From the IMG/VR virus record IMGVR_UViG_3300020477_001008, positions 1 to 64,000 of that record: a stretch of 64,000 nt of DNA, one strand, 5' to 3'. The DNA comes from a virus. The position numbers were made by a program, and so were the translations under genes. This document shows, one piece after another, positions 1 through 7,066 of the stretch (positions are counted from its first letter, which is position 1; each line of letters starts with the position of its first letter). The notes below the pieces were generated by a model that saw nothing but the letters and a program-made list of their open reading frames with translations, was not told the DNA's origin and did no database searches.

Positions 1-2
1 TA

Positions 3-275
3 ATTAATATTGCAGTTGCTATGCAATCAATATGGATCGATGGATTAAAAATAAGTAAGACTTTACCTGATGAAGATTTTTTTCTTCATCAAGATTTAAG
101 ATTTGGTAATGTAGTTGTAATTAAAACAGACAACGGTTACGATTTTAAAATAATTGATCCTGACTCTTGTGGTATAGTACAAGGTTACTATGGTACTGTT
201 AAAATTGAAAAAACTTTATTAAGACTTTCTAGATTGTGGCACGAAATCAATCTTTATCAGCTTCAACAAAAATAG
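3..275 (+). CDS. C-terminal end of a kinase-like (APH/choline-kinase type) protein, 5' truncated
   Basis: The reading frame is open to the left edge; the first ATG at 21 is internal. The fragment contains HQDLRFGN followed about 20 residues later by IIDPDS. These resemble the catalytic loop (HxDxxxxN) and metal-binding Asp (IDxD) of the aminoglycoside phosphotransferase/choline kinase fold. That family phosphorylates small molecules or sugars. Only about 90 residues are visible, so the substrate is unknown and even the family rests on two motifs. It is followed by a 95-nt gap and the HAD gene on the same strand. Confidence 0.45.
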   Translation: MNIAVAMQSIWIDGLKISKTLPDEDFFLHQDLRFGNVVVIKTDNGYDFKIIDPDSCGIVQGYYGTVKIEKTLLRLSRLWHEINLYQLQQK

Positions 276-330
276 CTTCATTGCGTTCATAAGACTTATC
301 TTTTATAACAAATAGTATTAGTTTTCCTAG

Positions 331-343
331 AGGTATGATACCT
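331..343. promoter_or_regulatory. Perfect palindrome upstream of the HAD gene
   Basis: AGGTATGATACCT has 6-nt arms around one central base, 28 nt before the ATG of the HAD gene. A related AGGTATCAT lies directly before that ATG, overlapping the GAGAGG ribosome-binding site. It could be an operator or an mRNA hairpin. Confidence 0.3.
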
Positions 344-370
344 TAAATATTTACACGAGAGAGGTATCAT

Positions 371-991
371 ATGTTCGATAATAATAAAGTAATCTTATGT
401 GACATAGACGGCGTTGTTTTTGATTGGCACTCTGCATTTGTAAATTGGATGGAAATGCAAGGCTATACATCAACACAGATGAAACATCACGATGCTGATA
501 TACATTTAGAATTTGGAATTGATTATAACGAAGCTATAATTAAAAAAGAAGAATTCAATACGAATATGATAGCTTCTACACTACAGCCTTTTGCTGACGC
601 AGACATTTATATTAATAAATTATATAACGAAGGTTATAGATTTATTGGTGTTACAAGTTTTAGTGATAAGCCAATAGCCCAGTACTATAGGTATCTAAAT
701 TTAGAAGATTATTTTCCAACGGATTGCTTCGGTACAATGATATTTGTATCTGCAGGCGAACCTAAAAGAGAAATCCTAGAACAGTTCGAGGGAACTGGAA
801 TGATCTACGTAGATGATAGAATACTTAATATTAATAGCGGATTAGTCTTAGGACTTAAACCGATTCTAATGAGTCATTCATATAATTTACACTACGAGAG
901 AAACGATGTTTTACGAGCTAGGAATTGGAAACAGTTATACGACCACATCAAGAATTTAGAACAACCTAAAAAAATAGACGACAAAAAGTAA
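371..991 (+). CDS. HAD-superfamily hydrolase (5'-nucleotidase-like)
   Basis: This 206-aa protein has haloacid-dehalogenase motif I DIDGVV (nucleophile Asp11, acid/base Asp13), a motif II region with GVTSF near residue 92, a Lys in EPKREIL, and a motif III/IV acidic pair in IYVDDR. These are the residues of Mg-dependent phosphatases that use an aspartyl-phosphate intermediate. Phage members are often called 5'(3')-deoxyribonucleotidases or polynucleotide phosphatases, but the substrate is not readable here. The start has a good GAGAGG Shine-Dalgarno. A perfect hairpin follows the gene. Confidence 0.75.
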   Translation: MFDNNKVILCDIDGVVFDWHSAFVNWMEMQGYTSTQMKHHDADIHLEFGIDYNEAIIKKEEFNTNMIASTLQPFADADIYINKLYNEGYRFIGVTSFSDKPIAQYYRYLNLEDYFPTDCFGTMIFVSAGEPKREILEQFEGTGMIYVDDRILNINSGLVLGLKPILMSHSYNLHYERNDVLRARNWKQLYDHIKNLEQPKKIDDKK

Positions 992-1047
992 TCTCTCCCT
1001 TGTTAGTATAGCAAACAGTACTACAGGCAATTTCACTAAATTAGAAG

Positions 1048-1071
1048 CGGCTACTTCGAAAGTAGCCGTTT
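1048..1071 (+). terminator. Hairpin after the HAD gene
   Basis: A perfect 9-bp stem (CGGCTACTT / AAGTAGCCG) with a 3-nt loop at 1048-1068 is followed by TTTC. The T-run is weak, so it may be a terminator or an RNA-stabilising stem. Confidence 0.5.
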
Positions 1072-1104
1072 CACGTTCAAAAAGACTTGTTTTAAGCGTC
1101 ATAC

Positions 1105-1188
1105 AATGGGGTTAAAGCGACCGAGTGGGGTGTTAGTACCCCCGGATTTTTTGGTAATCCAATAATTAACAACTACGATAATAAATAA
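1105..1188 (+). CDS. Possible 27-aa micro-ORF
   Basis: ATG to TAA encodes 27 residues including RPSGVLVPPGFF. The GVLVPP segment is also encoded, in the same frame, by the matching DNA near 31.79 kb on the minus strand. No Shine-Dalgarno is visible. The DNA may instead be conserved as a hairpin. Confidence 0.2.
   Translation, partial: NGVKATEWGVSTPGFFGNPIINNYDNK
1125..1142 (+). repeat. 18-nt hairpin repeat, copy 1 (copy 2 at 31782-31799, minus)
   Basis: TGGGGTGTTAGTACCCCC contains a GGGGT/ACCCC stem with a 6-nt loop and is followed by a T-rich run (GGATTTTTT). The identical 18-mer occurs on the minus strand at 31782-31799, also followed by a T-rich run. It looks like a terminator-like hairpin used twice. 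Confidence 0.5.
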
Positions 1189-1270
1189 TATTATAATAAC
1201 AAAAGGAGGCCACTGCCTCTTATTATTATGGTTACCTCCTCAAACAAAGTGTGGCAAACTAACAGCATCT

Positions 1271-1278
1271 CATAAATA
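1271..1278 (+). promoter_or_regulatory. Candidate T4-like late promoter
   Basis: CATAAATA differs by one base from the T4 late octamer TATAAATA. It lies 53 nt upstream of the DUF4167-like gene. A second, weaker match (AATAAATA) is at 1180-1187. Confidence 0.4.
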
Positions 1279-1331
1279 CTTTTAGCAACGATCCAATACA
1301 AAAAAATAATTTAAACCAGGTCTACCATAAG

Positions 1332-1541
1332 ATGAGAAAAAATTATTATGGCAGGCGTAGATGGAATAGCAATACTAGAAATAATAAAAACCACTCAGTA
1401 ACTACGAACAGTAATAGTAAATCTGCGTTTGCGAAATACAAAGAATTATTAGATAGAGCCTCAAAGGCAAACGATCCTATCGAAAAGATAAACCTACAGC
1501 AATCTGCTGAACATTGGCTAAAGGTTAGCAAGGAGGCCTAG
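1332..1541 (+). CDS. DUF4167-like small basic protein
   Basis: This 69-aa protein has an Arg/Asn-rich basic head (RRRWNSNTRNN) followed by a helical tail, AFAKYKELLDRASKANDP...NLQQSAEHWLKVS. The arrangement matches my knowledge of DUF4167, a family widespread in Alphaproteobacteria, with a basic head and a 'YxKYxxLAxxAxxxGDxxxAExYxQHAEHYxR' tail. Function is unknown; the basic head suggests nucleic-acid binding. The stop codon overlaps the GTG start of the next gene, so the two are probably co-translated. It points to an alphaproteobacterial host. Confidence 0.6.
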   Translation: MRKNYYGRRRWNSNTRNNKNHSVTTNSNSKSAFAKYKELLDRASKANDPIEKINLQQSAEHWLKVSKEA

Positions 1542-2764
1542 TGAAACCTTATTGCATAGCACCATTTGTACATTTATATCAACATAGTCAAAGTCTAGAT
1601 GATAGAGTATGTTGCATTAGTAAAATAAACAAAGCTGATGATAATAGAGATAATGGTGTTGATAATAACTTACAAAGCAAATGGGAAAATGAATATTATC
1701 AAGACATTAGAAAAAGAATGTTAGAACCAGGTTCAGATTTACCTGAATGTGCAGAATGTATTAGGTTAGAAAAACAAGGACAAACTAGCGATAGATTAAA
1801 TTTTGAAAGTCGTTTTAAAAATCAATATATAGAATTTAATACTATAACTGGTAACCAATATAACCATCCATTAGATTATGATTTACGTCCAGGAAACTTA
1901 TGTAATTTAGGTTGTAGAATGTGTAGTCCAATGAGTAGTACACAATTAAGTAAAGAATATAAAAAACATAAAGATGATTTTAATGATCTTGTTCCTGAAA
2001 CTTTTTTTACAATGGAAGATGGTTGTGATTGGGACTATAAAGAAAACCTAGATTGGATTAAAGAAAATTTGTTATCAGGTAAAACAAATAGAATTAAATT
2101 CCTTGGCGGTGAACCTACAATAATGCCAGGTGTATTAGAATTACTTGACTTTATGATTGATAATAGTTTAACACGAACATCATTATCTTTTACTACAAAT
2201 TGTACAAATGAAAACAGACATTTTGTTAGTAAAGTATCAAGGTTTACTGATGTATATTTTCATTTTTCAATAGATGGTATTGGTAGAACATTAGAATACA
2301 TTAGACATCCTGCTAAATGGAACAAAATAAATGAAAATATTAGAAAATTATCTTCTAATAAGAGTTGGATAGCACCAATGTGTAATACAACTATTCAAGC
2401 ATATAATATTCATCATTTAAAAGATTATGTTTATTGGTTAAAAGCATTAAACAAAATCAGACACGTAGAACTCAATACAGTAATAATAGATTATCCAAGT
2501 CATATGAGTTATAAAGTACTTCCAGTAGAATATAGAAATTGCTATATTGTTGATTTAATTAATGATCCTATAATGCAATGGGACGTAATAAAACAATCTA
2601 ATTTAAGAGCAAACCTTAAAACTATATTAGAAGATAAAACTGTTGAAGGTACTGATAAGTTTATAGAGCATACTAAAGCATTTGATAAAGTTAGGAATCA
2701 AAATATAAAAAATTATATTCCACAACTAGCTAGTTATTTTGGTCTTTCAAATAGGTATCAGTAA
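1541..2764 (+). CDS. Radical SAM protein with N-terminal cysteine (twitch-like) region
   Basis: This 407-aa protein starts at GTG, preceded by AAGGAGG. The radical SAM CxxxCxxC motif is C121/C125/C128 (NLCNLGCRMCSP), and GGEP follows at 189-192. Before it lie extra cysteines C5, C24/C25, C70 and C73. These could hold an auxiliary iron-sulfur cluster, as in the N-terminal twitch radical SAM family. Such enzymes cleave S-adenosylmethionine to start radical chemistry, often on peptides or sugars. It is the first of five related proteins in the window and lies away from the other four. The substrate is unknown. Confidence 0.85.
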   Translation: MKPYCIAPFVHLYQHSQSLDDRVCCISKINKADDNRDNGVDNNLQSKWENEYYQDIRKRMLEPGSDLPECAECIRLEKQGQTSDRLNFESRFKNQYIEFNTITGNQYNHPLDYDLRPGNLCNLGCRMCSPMSSTQLSKEYKKHKDDFNDLVPETFFTMEDGCDWDYKENLDWIKENLLSGKTNRIKFLGGEPTIMPGVLELLDFMIDNSLTRTSLSFTTNCTNENRHFVSKVSRFTDVYFHFSIDGIGRTLEYIRHPAKWNKINENIRKLSSNKSWIAPMCNTTIQAYNIHHLKDYVYWLKALNKIRHVELNTVIIDYPSHMSYKVLPVEYRNCYIVDLINDPIMQWDVIKQSNLRANLKTILEDKTVEGTDKFIEHTKAFDKVRNQNIKNYIPQLASYFGLSNRYQ

Positions 2765-2766
2765 TA

Positions 2767-3018
2767 TTATTTCTTCTTAAATGAATCTGCTGTAAGTCCA
2801 GCTTTTGCAAATGCATCAGCTAATGAATTGTTTTGCATACTACCTGATGAAAAGTTTTTTGCAGGTCTTTCTTTCTTTTCAAATTTTCTTTTTGGCTTTC
2901 TTGTTGGTTTTATTTCAGCTTTAGGAATAGAGATAGAGGTAACTTTTTTAGGCTTTGGTGCTTTACGTTTTTTAGGAACGGCTTTTGGTATCATTATTGT
3001 TTGTTTTTTATTTGCCAT
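2767..3018 (-). CDS. Small lysine-rich basic protein
   Basis: This 83-aa protein has repeated K/R/P segments (PKKRKAPKPKK, TRKPKRKFEKKERP) and a short non-basic tail ending NSLADAFAKAGLTADSFKKK. It has no recognised domain. The composition suggests nucleic-acid binding. It converges with the radical SAM gene with a 2-nt gap and lies just downstream of the 90-aa gene. Confidence 0.6.
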   Translation of the reverse strand: MANKKQTIMIPKAVPKKRKAPKPKKVTSISIPKAEIKPTRKPKRKFEKKERPAKNFSSGSMQNNSLADAFAKAGLTADSFKKK

Positions 3019-3023
3019 ATACT

Positions 3024-3296
3024 TTATTTACTTCTTCTTATGTTTTTTCGTTCAGATTCGCCTTCAATTTGATATTTTTCATTTATTGGAATCCAAAATT
3101 TTGGTGGATCTACATAATCTTCAGTATCTATTTCACTCCACATATAGTCAAATAGTTCATCTTTATCAAGTAATTCGATATTGTAGCTTTCTTCAGCACT
3201 ATTAATTTCATCCCACATTACTTCTCTGTTATACTCTACCTTTCTTTGGTAGTCCCAGTAAGCTTTAAGTTCTTTATATTCCTTTTTTGAAATCAT
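3024..3296 (-). CDS. Hypothetical charged protein, 90 aa
   Basis: It begins MISKKEYKELKAYWDYQRKV and is rich in Glu, Lys, Tyr and Trp; it ends in a basic RKNIRRSK tail. No family is recognised. It is followed within 5 nt by the basic 83-aa gene, implying one transcript. Confidence 0.55.
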   Translation of the reverse strand: MISKKEYKELKAYWDYQRKVEYNREVMWDEINSAEESYNIELLDKDELFDYMWSEIDTEDYVDPPKFWIPINEKYQIEGESERKNIRRSK

Positions 3297-3315
3297 AGTA
3301 CCTTTTTTACTGCCA

Positions 3316-3344
3316 GCGAGTGCTTATGGAAGTTTAGCACTCGC
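3316..3344. terminator. Intergenic hairpin
   Basis: A perfect 9-bp stem (GCGAGTGCT / AGCACTCGC) with an 11-nt loop lies between the acidic-protein gene and the 90-aa gene. There is no T-run on either side, so it may be an mRNA-processing or attenuating stem rather than a true terminator. Confidence 0.4.
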
Positions 3345-3358
3345 AACAATAATTTGAT

Positions 3359-3823
3359 TTAGTGTTTTGTGTCTTCGTCTTCATCTTCGTAATCACCATC
3401 GATTACGTCGTCTTCGTCGTCGTAGTCAAAGTCATCACCTTCATCATCGAAGTCGTCGTGATCTTCGTCATCATCGCCGTCATCGTATTCAAAGTCGTCT
3501 TCATCATCTGAATCATCTTCGTCATCATCTGAATCATCGTCTTCGTAATCTTCATCATCAGAATCATCGTCTTCGTAATCTTCATCATCTGAATCATCTT
3601 CATCATTTGAATCGTCTTCAAAGTCGTAGTCTTCTGGTAAACAAGCACAAGGATCATCGTAACAATCGTCACAAACTTCATCATCGTTCTCGTCTTCAAA
3701 ATCATCGTCGTAGTCTTCATCGTGTATTGAAGTTAGATCTAAATGTTCGAAAAGCTCTTCTAATTTGCTTTCGATCAAATCTAATCTTTCTTCAATAGAA
3801 TCTAATCTATTCTCGTTGTCCAT
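3359..3823 (-). CDS. Extremely acidic Asp/Glu-repeat protein
   Basis: This 154-aa protein has a helical, coiled-coil-like head (residues 1-30, heptad Leu/Ile in LDSIEERLDLIESKLEELFEHL). A small cysteine patch follows (VCDDCYDDPCAC). From about residue 66 it is almost pure Asp/Glu/Ser/Tyr in imperfect DDSDDEDYED repeats. Such tails act in known proteins as DNA mimics, histone-like chaperones or calcium binders; none can be chosen here. The start has a good GAGAGG site. The opposite-strand ORFs in this repeat are composition artefacts. Confidence 0.8.
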   Translation of the reverse strand: MDNENRLDSIEERLDLIESKLEELFEHLDLTSIHDEDYDDDFEDENDDEVCDDCYDDPCACLPEDYDFEDDSNDEDDSDDEDYEDDDSDDEDYEDDDSDDDEDDSDDEDDFEYDDGDDDEDHDDFDDEGDDFDYDDEDDVIDGDYEDEDEDTKH

Positions 3824-3918
3824 ATGGTTACCTCTCTCAAATAGTAATTTAAATGTAAAGTATGCAGTATTACTTAATGAGTGGTAATTAGGAATTACCT
3901 ACTGATAGAATGGTTTAG

Positions 3919-4653
3919 TTAAGCTTTAATGAGAAATTTTCTTATGATCCAAGCTGGTAGATCTAGCTCGTACCAACGTTCTTTATTGTCCCAGCTATAG
4001 GGCTTTGCGTGGTGTGTATTGTGTAATCCACTACCTAGGGTAATAAGGTTCACAAATAAGTTGTTCGTGCTTTTATCCGGCGTATTAAACAATCTATAGC
4101 CCCATTTATGACATATACTATTAACAGCACCAGCACTATGGAATGTTACTACAGCAGGTATTGAAATTAAAAATACAGCTATACGCCAATCAATTAAAGC
4201 TAGTATAATGTAACTTGAAAACAATATTTTTAAGTAGTTTTGATGTACAAATTTAATAAAAGGATCTCGTATTAAATCAGCAACATATTTTCTTTCAACA
4301 CTAAATGGTTTCCAAAATGTAGTCCACACTCTCCATAATGATTGATCACCGTGTGGGTCTCCTTCAGCATCAGGTACTTGGTGATGTTTTCTATGTATAC
4401 CACACCATAATACAGGACTACCAAAACAATTAAAAATACTCATTGCAATTAAGAACTTTCTTCTTAATGGTCCTGTTTTGAAACTGTTATGAGCTAGATA
4501 TCTATGTAAAGCAATTTCGCCACCTACTTTACCAAACATAATCCAACCAACAAGTGATAATGCTAACCAACTAAGATCAGCATACACTAATCCTGTTACT
4601 AACATTATGTGATTGAATAATAATATTAATTTTAACTTATATTCGTAGCTCAT
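3919..4653 (-). CDS. Fatty acid (acyl-CoA delta-9 type) desaturase
   Basis: This 244-aa integral membrane di-iron enzyme has the three family histidine boxes: HRYLAH (50-55), HRKHH (87-91) and HNTHH (211-215). Hydrophobic segments lie at about 8-40, 65-85 and 140-175. Family members insert a double bond into acyl chains with O2 and an electron donor, changing membrane fluidity. I chose the ATG at 4653 (MSYEYKL) because AAGG precedes it; the longer frame would run deeper into the upstream gene. It overlaps that gene by 17 nt and is the last gene of the 4-8 kb operon. Confidence 0.88.
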   Translation of the reverse strand: MSYEYKLKLILLFNHIMLVTGLVYADLSWLALSLVGWIMFGKVGGEIALHRYLAHNSFKTGPLRRKFLIAMSIFNCFGSPVLWCGIHRKHHQVPDAEGDPHGDQSLWRVWTTFWKPFSVERKYVADLIRDPFIKFVHQNYLKILFSSYIILALIDWRIAVFLISIPAVVTFHSAGAVNSICHKWGYRLFNTPDKSTNNLFVNLITLGSGLHNTHHAKPYSWDNKERWYELDLPAWIIRKFLIKA

Positions 4654-5302
4654 TTTTGTATACCTTATTTGTAGCATATTTATTTGTACTAGCTTCAATA
4701 AGCTTCTGGTGTGCTGATTCTACTACTTTACCTGCTATAAATCCTACAATACGATCGTCATCAATTCCTTCTTTAACATCAACGCCGTGTGGCTGTGTAC
4801 AATTATTAATTAAAAATGCATCTGTATCTTCTGGTATATTACAAAAATGTTTAGGTTGTTTACTCATATCTTTGCTGTAATCATATTCATTACACATATA
4901 CAAAGTATCTCGTGAACCAGTTACAATAAATCTATATCCAATTGGCTCATTAGACATTTGATGATCTAACATCTCTTGAGTAATTGTCATATGATGTTTG
5001 TATGGTGCTTCGGTTTTATTTCCATCAACGTGAGGTGCAACGTTTCCAGTTGACCTAGCTAGTCTTACATAAAATTTATGTTCAAAAGGAAAGTATGTAT
5101 CTATCCATTCTAATAGCTCAGGATATTTTTGTTTTGCAAAATCGTTCCAAGGTTTCATATCACCTAATGGTTGACTAAAATCTTTTGTTCCTAATAGTGT
5201 TTCTTCTTTCCACCATACGTATTTTTCTGCACCAACAAAGTTATCAATAATCTTTTGTTTGTTAGGTATCGGTGGTATATCTAAGGGTGTGAATACTAGC
5301 AT
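4637..5302 (-). CDS. 2OG-Fe(II) oxygenase-like / Asp-hydroxylase-like protein
   Basis: This 221-aa protein has a candidate iron triad: H91 and D93 in APHVDGN, H172 in TQPHGVD, followed by R184 in DDDRIVGF, a likely 2-oxoglutarate-binding Arg. This order (HxD...H...R) fits the cupin-like dioxygenases, including aspartyl/asparaginyl beta-hydroxylases. The substrate is unknown. It sits between an SDR and a desaturase, so lipid or small-molecule oxidation is plausible. The assignment rests on motif spacing only. Confidence 0.55.
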   Translation of the reverse strand: MLVFTPLDIPPIPNKQKIIDNFVGAEKYVWWKEETLLGTKDFSQPLGDMKPWNDFAKQKYPELLEWIDTYFPFEHKFYVRLARSTGNVAPHVDGNKTEAPYKHHMTITQEMLDHQMSNEPIGYRFIVTGSRDTLYMCNEYDYSKDMSKQPKHFCNIPEDTDAFLINNCTQPHGVDVKEGIDDDRIVGFIAGKVVESAHQKLIEASTNKYATNKVYKNELRI

Positions 5303-5311
5303 TGTTCTCTC

Positions 5312-5854
5312 CTATTTCCAATCTGCTTTTGCACTTAATACTAATGATTTTATTTCTTGCTCTTGATCTATTATCCAATTAATTGTATCTATTACTGTTT
5401 TAAATGTTAGTTTAGGACCTTTGTAATCTTTATTAAATTCTGTTTCAACGTGACCCAATGCAAGGTTAGTTATTTTAACTCTTCTACCTTCAATGTCTTG
5501 TTGTAATATTTCTACTGCCGAATGTACAGCCGCTTTTTCTACAGGATACATTCTATGAACTACTTGCCAAGCAGTTTGAGGAACAGCATCAGTTCCAATG
5601 TTTATAATTAATTTTCCTTTGCTATATTGCCAATCTTGATATAGTTCGTTTAACATATTAACTTGAGAAAATCTATCGTGTGCATTATTAATGAACACAT
5701 CACAGTCTTGAACTTTTTTTATTATTTCCATTCTATGGAATATATCATTGATGTTATGTCCATTATCTCTACTAAAGCCAACTATCTCGTGACCTAAGCC
5801 ATCATAGATTGCTTTACCTATGCCTGATGTGTGTCCTGTAATGGCTACCTTCAT
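5312..5854 (-). CDS. Short-chain dehydrogenase/reductase (SDR)
   Basis: This 180-aa protein is shorter than the usual 250 aa. It has the nucleotide-binding TGHTSGIG (residues 6-13), the NNA motif (56-58) and a catalytic YxxxK (Y103, K107), so it should be a working NAD(P)-dependent oxidoreductase. A Ser of the catalytic triad is not obvious upstream of Tyr103; IGTD occupies that place. The gene overlaps the glutaredoxin gene by ATGA and precedes the oxygenase-like gene by 9 nt. Confidence 0.75.
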   Translation of the reverse strand: MKVAITGHTSGIGKAIYDGLGHEIVGFSRDNGHNINDIFHRMEIIKKVQDCDVFINNAHDRFSQVNMLNELYQDWQYSKGKLIINIGTDAVPQTAWQVVHRMYPVEKAAVHSAVEILQQDIEGRRVKITNLALGHVETEFNKDYKGPKLTFKTVIDTINWIIDQEQEIKSLVLSAKADWK

Positions 5855-6243
5855 TTTTTATTCTTATCTGGTAAGCCTCTTTGTTGAACTAAATGTTTAT
5901 CTAATGCATCTGCTGGAAAACCTGTTATGGGTTTTGGTTCTTCTAGCATTGAAGCTAAAGATCCATCTCCATACATTTCTCTAACAATATCAGCACCACC
6001 AACAAACTCTTTATTGATATAAAGTTGTGGTATAGTTGGCCAATCACTAAAAGTTTTTATTTCTTCCCTTAGATTACCATTAGTATCATCTAAAACATTT
6101 ACATCTTGAAAGTCTGTTTCAAGTTTACCTAATATTTTACAAACTAATCCAGAGAATCCACATTGTGGAAAGTCTTTAGTACCTTTCATAAAAAGTACTA
6201 CCTTGTTTTCGTCTATAATCTTTTGTATTTCTTCGTTTGTCAT
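5851..6243 (-). CDS. grxD: Monothiol glutaredoxin (Grx4/GrxD type, CGFS)
   Basis: This 130-aa protein has FMKGTKDFPQCGFS with the CGFS active site at residues 28-31, then WPTIPQLYI (cis-Pro) and FVGGADIV, all typical of monothiol glutaredoxins. These bind glutathione-coordinated [2Fe-2S] clusters and deliver them to iron-sulfur proteins. The ATG at 6243 is preceded by AAGGAA and overlaps the upstream stop (TAATG); the in-frame TTG at 6249 is less likely. A C-terminal extension of about 20 residues goes beyond the usual domain. A link to the many Fe-S radical SAM proteins in this phage is possible. Confidence 0.9.
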   Translation of the reverse strand: MTNEEIQKIIDENKVVLFMKGTKDFPQCGFSGLVCKILGKLETDFQDVNVLDDTNGNLREEIKTFSDWPTIPQLYINKEFVGGADIVREMYGDGSLASMLEEPKPITGFPADALDKHLVQQRGLPDKNKK

Positions 6244-6617
6244 TAGCAATTCCTTCCTGGAAATAACATATCCGGGTACATACCTGGTCCTGGGTATGGT
6301 CCTTTATCAGGATCTTCATTAACCCAATTATTCATATTGGGATATTTTAATTTAAAAATAACAGCTTGTTCCTTGTTGTCAAATACCAAAGCTAATTTTC
6401 CTTCTTCTAACCAGTGATCAATTATTGGTGCCTGATGCTTTTCAAGATAGTTCCAAACATCGTCCATAAAGTATCTGTCTGTTAGCACAGGCATTGGTCT
6501 ATCTTTGCCATCTGGTACAATAACAACTGGTGCATTAATTCTTACTACTCTATCTTTTAATTTTTTATATTTCTTTTGCTTGTATTTAACGTTTTTCATT
6601 GTGTGTATTAATTTCAT
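6243..6617 (-). CDS. Hypothetical protein, 124 aa
   Basis: It starts at the ATG overlapping the stop of the 54-aa gene (TAATG), giving MKLIHTMKNVKYKQKKYKK. A basic head is followed by a mixed domain with DRYFMDDVWNYLEKHQAPIIDHWLEEGKL split by turns, and a Pro/Gly-rich end (PYPGPGMYPDML). No family is recognised. A TTG start 24 nt upstream is also possible. It is translationally coupled to the glutaredoxin gene. Confidence 0.6.
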   Translation of the reverse strand: MKLIHTMKNVKYKQKKYKKLKDRVVRINAPVVIVPDGKDRPMPVLTDRYFMDDVWNYLEKHQAPIIDHWLEEGKLALVFDNKEQAVIFKLKYPNMNNWVNEDPDKGPYPGPGMYPDMLFPGRNC

Positions 6618-6781
6618 TAAGGGTGTAGCCAATCCTTCCAACTGAAGTTAGCAAATTTTTGTTTGTTTTCTTTTGTTATCTTTTTTAATTGTTCTAAAGG
6701 ACTTCCTTTTTTTCTTCCACCTTTGTTCCTATGTATTCTTCTAGGCTTTCTATTAGCTGACATATTCTTTTTACTTGTCAT
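6617..6781 (-). CDS. Micro-gene, 54-aa very basic protein
   Basis: ATG at 6781 overlaps the stop of the 39-aa gene (ATGA), and its stop overlaps the next ATG (TAATG). The product begins MTSKKNMSANRKPRRIHRNK and continues GGRKKGSPLEQLKKITKEN, a strongly basic, probably nucleic-acid-binding peptide. The perfect overlaps on both sides are the main evidence that it is real. Confidence 0.65.
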   Translation of the reverse strand: MTSKKNMSANRKPRRIHRNKGGRKKGSPLEQLKKITKENKQKFANFSWKDWLHP

Positions 6782-6897
6782 AATAACATTCCTATTATTA
6801 AACCTATTACAATTCCTTCACACCAAAATGCCCATCTATGAGAACCTTTTGCTGTATGTTTTTTAATAAACTCTGTTGTCCATTCTTTACTTGTCAT
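6778..6897 (-). CDS. Micro-gene, 39-aa single-pass membrane peptide
   Basis: ATG at 6897 follows AAGGA. The sequence starts MTSKEWTTEFIKKH and ends with a hydrophobic segment (GIVIGLIIGMLL) at the C-terminus, so it is a tail-anchored-like peptide. Both ends overlap neighbours by a few bases, as in the rest of the operon. Confidence 0.6.
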   Translation of the reverse strand: MTSKEWTTEFIKKHTAKGSHRWAFWCEGIVIGLIIGMLL

Positions 6898-7066
6898 TGT
6901 GTTCCTTTATCCATTGTTCTATTTTTCGTTGAGTTATATATAAATTACTTCCTGATAGTTTAGGAACATATCTTTTTACCCAATCATTAGATTGATATGC
7001 TTCTATCTTTTTAAAAAGATATCCTGCTAAACTTTTTGAGTAATTGTCATTTAAAAGACCGGCCAT
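6887..7066 (-). CDS. Micro-gene, 59-aa hypothetical protein
   Basis: Reads MAGLLNDNYSKSLAGYLFKK and ends YITQRKIEQWIKEHNDK. It starts inside the last codons of the PLP-enzyme-like gene (16-nt overlap) and ends inside the start of the 39-aa gene. It is helical and charged, with no recognised family. Operon position and uninterrupted frame support it. Confidence 0.55.
   Translation of the reverse strand: MAGLLNDNYSKSLAGYLFKKIEAYQSNDWVKRYVPKLSGSNLYITQRKIEQWIKEHNDK

Noticed and set aside
1200-1255. A 15-aa ORF after AAAAGGAGG
   Set aside because: The Shine-Dalgarno-like run is about 20 nt from the ATG and the frame is too short; the GAGGC/GCCTC hairpin there may matter instead.
3367-3798. A 143-aa His/Arg-rich ORF and a 105-aa Met/Thr-rich ORF over the acidic gene
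   Set aside because: Both are frame shadows of the GAC/GAA-type repeats encoding the Asp/Glu protein, with no ribosome-binding site.
6663-6866. 67-aa hydrophobic plus-strand ORF
   Set aside because: Antisense shadow of two overlapping minus-strand micro-genes with better start signals.
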